A stretch of 6,890 nt of DNA from CAYQAJ01 sp964415245 (GTDB lineage: Bacteria > Planctomycetota > Planctomycetia > Pirellulales > Pirellulaceae): the NCBI GenBank assembly GCA_964415245.1, contig CAYQAJ010000274.1:1-6890 (forward strand), read 5' to 3'. Each line of letters starts with the position of its first letter. Within the stretch, counting starts at the first letter, position 1. Shown one piece after another: positions 1 through 6,890 of the stretch. The position numbers and the translations under genes are program-made. Under the pieces are notes generated by a model, which was not told where the DNA came from, did no database searches, and saw only the letters and a program-made list of their open reading frames with translations.

Positions 1-252
1 GACGAGTTTACGTCCGCCGGCAAGGAGGAGCGCTTCGAGCACATGCAGCCGTTTTTGACCGGGGAGGGCGCCGGATCGCATCGCGAAGCGGCGACGGCAC
101 TGGGCTTGAGCGAGAATGCGTTCAAGGTGGCGATCCACCGCATGCGGCAGCGGTTCGGCACGCTGTTGCGGGCCGAGATCGCCCAGACCGTGGCCGACGA
201 AGAGGACGTGGCCGACGAGATTCGGCACCTGTTCGGGGCCCTGCGGAAATAG
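1..252 (+). CDS. ECF-type RNA polymerase sigma factor, C-terminal fragment (5' end outside window)
   Basis: The frame is open from base 1 and ends at TAG 250-252, giving 83 residues of a protein that begins outside the window. Residues about 27-66 form a sigma region 4 helix-turn-helix: the segment 'SHREAATALGLSENAFKVAI' is followed by HRMRQRFGTLLRAEIAQTV. This part would contact the -35 element of target promoters. The acidic tail ending DEIRHLFGALRK is typical, as I recall it, of a planctomycete and verrucomicrobial sigma subfamily encoded next to Ser/Thr kinases. Region 2 (core binding, -10 recognition) is not visible. An internal ATG at 43 would leave only the helix-turn-helix and is not a credible start. 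The kinase gene follows 66 bases later on the same strand, which suggests that the kinase controls this sigma factor or its anti-sigma partner; that link is inference. Confidence 0.88.
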   Translation, partial: DEFTSAGKEERFEHMQPFLTGEGAGSHREAATALGLSENAFKVAIHRMRQRFGTLLRAEIAQTVADEEDVADEIRHLFGALRK

Positions 253-306
253 CTGTAACCTTTCGGCGCCGATGCGTCTTTTCATGGCAGAAGCACACTA
301 CGACCG

Positions 307-312
307 AAGGAG
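307..312 (+). promoter_or_regulatory. Shine-Dalgarno of the kinase gene
   Basis: AAGGAG lies 6 bases upstream of ATG 319. It is a near-perfect ribosome binding site and fixes the kinase start, which places the zinc-ribbon cysteines at residues 7 and 10. The rest of the 66-base gap after the sigma gene shows no convincing promoter or terminator. It contains a 10-base palindrome (TCGGCGCCGA, 263-272) with no T-tract. Confidence 0.75.
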
Positions 313-318
313 CCTGCC

Positions 319-2163
<1,845 letters not shown>

Positions 2164-2842
2164 CACCGCGCTGTCGCGGACCCAGCGTGTCGACCAACAA
2201 CATCAACCCGATCACGGCCGCCACCTGCCCCGCGAGCGCCACCGGCAGGCCCACATGCCACAGTTCGCCGCGCGACCCGAACAGCGACCAGCCAGCCAGG
2301 ATGCTGCCGCACGCCACGGCCGACAGCCCCAGCGTTGTCACCGCCCAGCCAATCGCCGACCAACTCCGAGCCGCCGATGCCGCTTCGAGGCTCGCCGAAT
2401 CTTCCTCGTTTGACGAGTCGATTTTGCTGGATCGATTACGGGTTTCGTGCGCGCGCAGCTCAACCCAATCGCGAGATTCATCGCGCGCGCCGTCAATTTC
2501 CTCGTCCGCGGCGTGCGATGGGAATTCCGCTGGCGGCCTGATTCCCAACCTCGTCGATCGATGCGCGAGGTGCGGACCATCGCCGCGGAGTCGCGGGTGC
2601 GAAAGCGTCACCAGCCAGCGAGCCGAGTCGATCTCGTCGTCGCATTCCCAGTTGCCGAGATCGATCGTGGCAACGGGCGCGTCGGAAAACTGCGGTTCAT
2701 CGCCAAGCGGATTGAGCGGCTCGGTTTCGCCGTCCGGTCGAATCGGCATCGCGCCGGCGACCGGTTGAACGGGAGCGTTTGTTTCGCTGTTGGCAGTCAT
2801 CGCTACTTACATCGGCGCCAAGACAGGCAAACTGTATCGATT

Positions 2843-2866
2843 CTGACGCCAAGCTGACGCACGTCA
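2843..2866. promoter_or_regulatory. Candidate operator: TGACG half-sites in the divergent intergenic region
   Basis: Three TGACG half-sites lie within 23 bases of the divergent intergenic region. They are at 2844-2848 (direct), 2855-2859 (direct, exactly 11 bases on, about one helical turn) and 2862-2866 (inverted, CGTCA). The last two form a perfect dyad TGACG-CA-CGTCA. Position between two diverging genes fits a regulator binding site, but no regulator is identified and short matches can arise by chance. Confidence 0.25.
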
Positions 2867-2907
2867 CGCGAAATGGGCAGGCAGGGAAAGATACACAGCG
2901 ACGCTAG

Positions 2908-2936
2908 TTGTGTGTGCCAGCGGCGTCCCGTACACT
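2908..2936 (+). promoter_or_regulatory. Weak candidate sigma-70-like promoter for the beta-propeller gene
   Basis: TTGTGT (2908-2913) and TACACT (2931-2936) are separated by exactly 17 bases, matching 3 of 6 and 4 of 6 consensus positions. Transcription from about 2943 would give a leader of roughly 88 bases before ATG 3031. The same TTG could be read as an alternative start codon of the downstream frame, which I rejected. Planctomycete promoters are poorly constrained, so this is only a candidate. Confidence 0.2.
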
Positions 2937-3001
2937 CGGCTGGTTGTGCCTTATGATCGGCCGAGCCGAGCCGAATCGTCCTCCGCGCTGCACTCGCGCT
3001 C

Positions 3002-3016
3002 GATCGACGCTAGCGA
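3002..3016 (+). repeat. Leader element copy 1: GATCGACGCT + TAGCGA
   Basis: GATCGACGCT (3002-3011) runs into TAGCGA (3011-3016) and ends 19 bases before ATG 3031. The same two words occur in the same order before ATG 4545, where they are 6 bases further apart. A related CGACGCTAG is also at about 2900-2907. The element could be a shared leader motif or chance similarity in GATCG-rich DNA. Confidence 0.3.
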
Positions 3017-3030
3017 CATCTTCGGGAATC

Positions 3031-4383
3031 ATGCCGATGCGAGCCACTTGCTTCCTCCTATTGTTTTCGTTGTTCCTTCCCGCGCAGTCGCTGGCCCAAG
3101 ACAATTGGCCGCGGTTCCGCGGACCGAACGCCGATGGCATCGCCCAGGACGATCCGCGATTGCCCACAACCTGGAGCAAGACAGAAAACGTCAAATGGGT
3201 CGCCGACGTGCCCGGTTGGGGTTGGTCGTGCCCCGTCGTGTGGGGGAACAAGGTTTTTCTCACGACCGTTGTGAGCGACGAGGAGAACAGAAAGCCCACG
3301 AAGGGGCTCTACCTGGGCGAGGGCGTTCGCACTCCGGGCAAGGGCGTGCATCATTGGTGGGTGTACTGCTTCGACCTGCGGACCGGCGAGGAATTGTGGA
3401 AGCACGAAGCCCACACCGGCGAACCCGTCGTGCCGCGGCATCCCAAGAGCACTTACGCGTCGGAGACGCCGACCACCGACGGCGAGCGGCTGTACGTGCT
3501 GTTCGGCGATTTGGGGCTGTACTGCTACGACCTCGACGGGCACCAGCTCTGGACGCAGCCCATCGAGCCGAAGAAGACGCTTAACGACTACGGCTCGGCG
3601 GCGTCGCCGGTGGTACACGACGGGCAGGCCATCATGATGTACGACAATCACGAGGATTCGTACATCGCCTCGTTCGACGCTCGGACGGGCGAGCCGCTGT
3701 GGCGAAACCAGCGCGAGGAGAAGACGACCTGGGCGACGCCGTTCATCTGGAAGAACGACCTGCGGACCGAAATCGTCACCTGCGGCAAGATCAAGAATCG
3801 CTCGTACGACCTGGCAGGGAATCTGCTATGGGAGTTCGACGGCCGGATGTCGAATCTCGTGATTCCCTCCCCCTTCGCCGCGCACGGAATGCTGTACATC
3901 ACGTCGGGCTACGTCGGCGACGCCGACCGCCCGGTGTTCGCGATCAAGCCAGGGGCGTCGGGCGACATTTCGCTCGAGGGCGACGCGACATCGAACGAGT
4001 TCATCGCGTGGTATCTGCCCCGCGGAGGGCCGTATAACCCTTCGCCCATCGTGTACGGCGATTACCTCTATACGCTATTCGATTTCGGCTTCCTCACTTG
4101 CCACGACGCGCGCACGGGCGAGGAAATCCGGGGCAAGGAAAGGTTCGCCCCGGGTTCGTCGTTCACCGCCTCGCCATGGGCCTACAACGGCAAGCTGTTC
4201 TTTTTGAGCGAAGACGGCGACACGCTCGTTCTGGAAGCCGGAACGGAATTCAAGGTGCTGCACACCAATCCTTTGGAAGAACTGTGCCTGTCGACGCCGG
4301 CCATTAGCCAGGGCAACCTGCTGATTCGAACGGCGTCGAAGCTGTATTGCCTGACGAATCTCAACGAGGACACAGCCGAGTAG
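3031..4383 (+). CDS. Sec-exported PQQ-like beta-propeller repeat protein
   Basis: The frame is open from further upstream (TTG 2908, ATG 2953), but ATG 3031 places a classic signal peptide at the N terminus: MPMRATC, a leucine/phenylalanine core, then SLA (20-22) and likely cleavage before Q23. The Shine-Dalgarno is weak. The 450-residue product starts its mature part with DNWPRFRGPNADG, a hallmark of planctomycete outer-membrane-protein-like PQQ repeat proteins. Propeller blades are marked by repeats of the type D-x-R-T-G-E-x-L-W: 115-123, 167-174, 215-224, 259-267 and a degenerate copy at 359-365. The fold is probably an 8-bladed-type beta-propeller. I see no CXXCH motif and cannot identify the catalytic Asp/Ca site of true quinoprotein dehydrogenases, so an enzymatic role is unproven; scaffold or binding roles are equally possible. 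It leads a run of three genes for exported proteins, 161 bases before the next. Confidence 0.9.
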   Translation: MPMRATCFLLLFSLFLPAQSLAQDNWPRFRGPNADGIAQDDPRLPTTWSKTENVKWVADVPGWGWSCPVVWGNKVFLTTVVSDEENRKPTKGLYLGEGVRTPGKGVHHWWVYCFDLRTGEELWKHEAHTGEPVVPRHPKSTYASETPTTDGERLYVLFGDLGLYCYDLDGHQLWTQPIEPKKTLNDYGSAASPVVHDGQAIMMYDNHEDSYIASFDARTGEPLWRNQREEKTTWATPFIWKNDLRTEIVTCGKIKNRSYDLAGNLLWEFDGRMSNLVIPSPFAAHGMLYITSGYVGDADRPVFAIKPGASGDISLEGDATSNEFIAWYLPRGGPYNPSPIVYGDYLYTLFDFGFLTCHDARTGEEIRGKERFAPGSSFTASPWAYNGKLFFLSEDGDTLVLEAGTEFKVLHTNPLEELCLSTPAISQGNLLIRTASKLYCLTNLNEDTAE

Positions 4384-4514
4384 GAGCTTTTTCGGCGTTC
4401 GTCGAACTCGTTCGCATGAATGAGTTTCCTTGTATGCGATCTAACTGCGGGGTTCCGTGGCGATAGCGAGAATGACGGCCGACGCGGCGGGCGGAATCAC
4501 GGGCGCAATCGATT

Positions 4515-4536
4515 GATCGACGCTCAACACTAGCGA
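4515..4536 (+). repeat. Leader element copy 2: GATCGACGCT ... TAGCGA
   Basis: GATCGACGCT (4515-4524) is followed by TAGCGA (4531-4536) and ends 20 bases before ATG 4545, nearly the same distance as copy 1 before ATG 3031. It overlaps the Shine-Dalgarno of the amidohydrolase gene. A 10-base palindrome CAATCGATTG sits just upstream (4506-4515). The rest of the 161-base gap (4384-4544) has a small inverted repeat (CGAAC-TC-GTTCG, 4403-4414) without a T-tract, so no terminator is called. Confidence 0.3.
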
Positions 4537-4538
4537 GG
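4535..4538 (+). promoter_or_regulatory. Shine-Dalgarno of the amidohydrolase gene
   Basis: GAGG lies 6 bases before ATG 4545. It supports this start rather than an internal ATG, and therefore supports the unusually long N-terminal stretch before the twin-arginine motif. Confidence 0.6.
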
Positions 4539-4544
4539 TGCCTT

Positions 4545-6053
4545 ATGTGGGTTCCCAAATGGCAACGCGATCAAGCCAACGGCGTCGATTCGCCCATTCC
4601 GACGCAGGCCGTATCGAATGAAGAGTTCATCCCGCGCCCGCTCTCCCAGAAGCAGCGGCAGTGGGAGAAGCTGATCGGCGAGCTGGCGGAAGAGAATGCA
4701 CGGAAGCTCGGCGTTTCGCGTCGGGCCTTCATGCGCACGTCGATGGGCATGGCTACGGCGTTTCTCGCCGCGAACATGGTGTTCGGGCCGAGCTGGGACG
4801 TCGACGCGGCCGAAACGCTGGAGCCGGCCGTCACCGAGGAGACGTTTCCCAAGGGCGAGTACTTTGTGTTCGACGTGCAGACGCACTTCACCGATGGCGT
4901 GGCGATCGGCTTCCGCAAGGCCGAGTTCGTTCGCAACATGGGTTTCGATCTGAAAGACAATCCCGAGGCGTACAGCTTCGCCAATTACGTCAAGGAAATC
5001 TTTCTCGACAGCGAAACCAGCATGGCGGTGATCTCGGGCGTGCCCGGGCGCGAAATCAACAAGAACACGGAAGGCAAGATTTTGGAAGGCCGCGACCGCC
5101 GCGGCGGCATCCTGCCCAGTTGGCTCATGTCGCGGCGGAAGAACGAGCTGAACGAGCTGGCCGGCGGCACGCGGGCGTTGTGCCAGGGCAACTGCGCTCC
5201 CAACCACTATTGGAATCGCGATACCAACTCGCCCGACTTCCCGGCGCTGTTCGAGCAGATGGAGCGCGAGTTCACGAAGTACGGCATCGACAGTTGGAAG
5301 TGGTACTGCCACACCGATCCCGGCCAGTCGGGTGACGGATTCCGCATGGACGACGAAAAGATGACGTACCCGTTCTACGAGAAATCGAAGGAACTGGGGC
5401 TGAAGGTGTTCAGCGTACACAAGGGATTCGCGTCGCAGTCGCGCACGCTGGGGCACCTTGCTCATCCCGGCGACGTTGAAAAGGCCGCGAAGGATCATCC
5501 CGATCTCACGTTCGTCGTCTACCATTCGGCGCTCAAGCACGGGCCGGGCGAGCCGCAGTTCAACGCGGAGGGGTTCTACGATCCGACCACCGGCGACTTC
5601 GCCTGGCACGCCGAGCTGATGAAGATCAAAGAGCGCAACCCGGACATGACCAACGTATATCCGGAAATCGGCTCGTCGTTCGGTTTGCTGGCGGTGTCGC
5701 ACCCGGAGATGTGCCAGCACCTGATCGGCAAGAACGTGAAGTACTACGGGGCCGACCACGTGATCTGGGGGACCGATTGCCTGTGGTGGGGTTCACCGCA
5801 ATGGGCCATCGACGCCATGAAGCGGTTCCAGATCAGCGACGAACTGTGCGAGAAGTTCGGCTACAAGAAGCTGACCAAGGAGGACAAGGCCAAGATCTTC
5901 GGGTTGAATGCCGCGAAGATTTATGACATCGACGTGAGCAAGGAGCTGAAGGCCATCCCCGCCGACTCCCTCAGCAAGTTCAAGGCCGCGTACCAGGAGC
6001 GGGGGGGCGAGCGGGACAACGCGGCCGGCGGCTGGGTGCGGGCCAACGCTTGA
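4545..6053 (+). CDS. Tat-exported amidohydrolase family (amidohydrolase-2-like) metal-dependent hydrolase
   Basis: A 502-residue protein of the TIM-barrel amidohydrolase superfamily, whose members are hydrolases or non-oxidative decarboxylases. A twin-arginine motif SRRAFMR (58-64) precedes a hydrophobic stretch (65-81) and a probable cleavage near DAA (87-89), so the folded enzyme, with metal, is likely exported. The 57 residues before the motif are unusually long and charged, but I recall related proteins with the same kind of N terminus. Barrel features are DVQTHF (110-115, first metal strand), H292 in FSVHKGF, H327 in VVYHSA, and D411 in WGTDCLWWG, the usual final aspartate. The first metal motif reads Q112-T-H114 where most members have HxH. 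The substrate is unknown. A cytochrome gene begins 10 bases after the stop, so the two are probably co-translated. A G7 run at 6001-6007 lies near the 3' end but the frame is intact. Confidence 0.9.
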   Translation: MWVPKWQRDQANGVDSPIPTQAVSNEEFIPRPLSQKQRQWEKLIGELAEENARKLGVSRRAFMRTSMGMATAFLAANMVFGPSWDVDAAETLEPAVTEETFPKGEYFVFDVQTHFTDGVAIGFRKAEFVRNMGFDLKDNPEAYSFANYVKEIFLDSETSMAVISGVPGREINKNTEGKILEGRDRRGGILPSWLMSRRKNELNELAGGTRALCQGNCAPNHYWNRDTNSPDFPALFEQMEREFTKYGIDSWKWYCHTDPGQSGDGFRMDDEKMTYPFYEKSKELGLKVFSVHKGFASQSRTLGHLAHPGDVEKAAKDHPDLTFVVYHSALKHGPGEPQFNAEGFYDPTTGDFAWHAELMKIKERNPDMTNVYPEIGSSFGLLAVSHPEMCQHLIGKNVKYYGADHVIWGTDCLWWGSPQWAIDAMKRFQISDELCEKFGYKKLTKEDKAKIFGLNAAKIYDIDVSKELKAIPADSLSKFKAAYQERGGERDNAAGGWVRANA

Positions 6054-6056
6054 GGA
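6052..6056 (+). promoter_or_regulatory. Shine-Dalgarno of the cytochrome gene, overlapping the upstream stop codon
   Basis: GAGGA overlaps the TGA stop (6051-6053) of the amidohydrolase gene and lies 7 bases before ATG 6064. This arrangement implies translational coupling of the two genes and fixes the cytochrome start. Confidence 0.75.
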
Positions 6057-6063
6057 ACGTGCG

Positions 6064-6890
6064 ATGCCGCGCTCCACGGTTTGCCTGGTGATAGGGCTGG
6101 TGTTGTCGATCGGCGGCGGCTGTGTCGCTGCTTTGGTGTCCGCGGTGGCGGACGATGAGACGACTCCGCCGCGCGCGAAACAGGAGAACCGGACGCAGGA
6201 GAAGGATAGCGCGGCGCCGCGCAGGCTCGATCCGGCGGCATGGGGGAGCGATCACGTCGGCAAGGCGTTTCCGACGTATGTGACCGGCGACGAGTGCTTG
6301 TTCTGCCATCGGACGATCGGACCGACGTGGCCTGAGAACCGGCATCAGTTGACGGTCCGACCGGTGAGCGCGGACGATCCCGCCATCGCGGCATTGCGGA
6401 AACAGCCATCGGGCGAAGAGTTGGCGGCCGAGGCGAAGTTTGTAATGGGTTCCGAGCGGGTCACTCGATTTCTGAGGCGGTCCGCGAAGTACGGCAAATT
6501 GGAAATGCTGTCGGCGTACTACGTTCCCCATCATGGCGATGGAAGCGAGGGGGATACGCCCGCGAATCGCGCGGCCGGCGAAGTGAAGAACGGCGACTCG
6601 CCCCGCTGGGATGCGGAAAAGTTTGGCGACCACTGCGCGGGTTGCCACACAACGGCGGTGAGCGCGCGGACGCGCGCGTTTGCCGCGCTGTCGCTCGACT
6701 GTTTCACCTGCCATGGCGACGTTGATTTGCGGCATACCGACGACGTGAGCCTGGTTCTGCTGTCGAGCAAGAATCGGGAGCCGCGCGAGATCTTGTCGAT
6801 CTGCGGACAGTGCCACTTGCGGAGCGGCAAGTCCGAAAGCTCGAGGTTGCCGTATCCCAACACGTTCGTCGCCGGGGACAACCTGTTTCG
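6064..6890 (+). CDS. Multiheme c-type cytochrome, N-terminal part (3' end outside window)
   Basis: The frame is open from ATG 6064 to the window edge, giving 275 residues without a stop. An N-terminal signal has a hydrophobic core (about 7-26) and AVA (27-29) as a probable Sec cleavage site; C20 follows GGG, a poor lipobox, so lipidation is unlikely. Four CXXCH heme c motifs are present: CLFCH (78-82), CAGCH (191-195), CFTCH (213-217) and CGQCH (247-251). Candidate distal heme ligands include H94, H156, H157 and H224. The first heme is separated from the other three by about 110 residues containing FVMGSERVTRFLRR and LEMLSAYYVP. The end, LPYPNTFVAGDNLF, resembles, from memory, planctomycete and acidobacterial multiheme cytochromes related to the cytochrome c554 group. 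It should act in extracytoplasmic electron transfer after heme attachment. More hemes may lie beyond the window. Confidence 0.92.
   Translation, partial: MPRSTVCLVIGLVLSIGGGCVAALVSAVADDETTPPRAKQENRTQEKDSAAPRRLDPAAWGSDHVGKAFPTYVTGDECLFCHRTIGPTWPENRHQLTVRPVSADDPAIAALRKQPSGEELAAEAKFVMGSERVTRFLRRSAKYGKLEMLSAYYVPHHGDGSEGDTPANRAAGEVKNGDSPRWDAEKFGDHCAGCHTTAVSARTRAFAALSLDCFTCHGDVDLRHTDDVSLVLLSSKNREPREILSICGQCHLRSGKSESSRLPYPNTFVAGDNLF

Noticed and set aside
2187..2768. Plus-strand open frame (193 residues) through the minus-strand membrane gene
   Set aside because: Its product is Ser/Arg/Pro-rich with no hydrophobic or domain pattern, while the minus strand gives two well-formed membrane helices.
2908..3030. 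Upstream TTG (2908) or ATG (2953) starts for the beta-propeller gene
   Set aside because: They would put 26-41 Arg/Pro-rich residues ahead of a clear signal peptide. ATG 3031 leaves the signal peptide at the N terminus.
4397..4414. Inverted repeats GTTCG-T-CGAAC and CGAAC-TC-GTTCG as a terminator after the propeller gene
   Set aside because: Loops are only 1-2 bases and there is no downstream T-tract, so a rho-independent terminator is not supported.
4530..5759. Long minus-strand open frame (409 residues) opposite the amidohydrolase gene
   Set aside because: The plus strand has a recognisable enzyme with Tat signal and metal motifs. The minus frame is rich in Arg, Val, Leu and His without domains, as expected for the antisense of GC-rich codons.
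6001..6007. G7 run near the end of the amidohydrolase gene as a programmed frameshift site
   Set aside because: The annotated frame reads through to a normal stop coupled to the next gene, and no alternative frame gives a meaningful extension. It is worth remembering as a possible sequencing-error site only.
5980..6816. Minus-strand open frame (278 residues) opposite the cytochrome gene
   Set aside because: The plus strand carries four CXXCH motifs, a signal peptide and a good Shine-Dalgarno. The antisense frame shows only Arg-rich low-complexity sequence.

Overview
The window looks like a chromosomal segment from a GC-rich planctomycete, most likely of the Pirellulales type. This is inferred from protein families only. 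An ECF sigma factor of the type ending in a DEIRHLF-like tail sits beside a zinc-ribbon Ser/Thr kinase carrying a 'PMGRFAPPS' motif. Downstream lie an exported PQQ-like beta-propeller protein starting 'NWPRFRGPNADG' and a multiheme cytochrome c. These families are common together in that phylum. I saw no mobile element, CRISPR array, tRNA or rRNA.

Layout. Positions 1-252 hold the C-terminal end of an ECF sigma factor. After a 66-base gap with a strong Shine-Dalgarno comes a 614-residue membrane-anchored Ser/Thr kinase (319-2163). These two form a regulatory pair, probably one operon. A minus-strand gene (2114-2800) for a two-helix membrane protein of unknown function converges on the kinase gene and overlaps its last 50 bases. 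A 230-base divergent intergenic region (2801-3030) contains a candidate operator, a weak candidate promoter and a short leader element.

The right half is a same-strand run of three genes for exported proteins. They are a Sec-exported PQQ-like beta-propeller protein (start chosen at 3031), a Tat-exported amidohydrolase-2-like enzyme (4545-6053), and a multiheme c-type cytochrome (6064 to the window edge, four CXXCH motifs so far). The last two genes are 10 bases apart, and the Shine-Dalgarno of the cytochrome gene overlaps the stop codon of the enzyme gene, so they are almost certainly co-translated.

How the genes may work together. The left half is signalling: kinase plus alternative sigma factor. 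The right half is an extracytoplasmic set pairing a metal-hydrolase or decarboxylase fold with an electron-transfer protein. A link between the halves is not shown by the sequence. The most interesting point is the coupling of a Tat-exported amidohydrolase with a substituted metal motif (QxH in place of HxH) to a multiheme cytochrome. No undescribed defence or mobile system could be supported.
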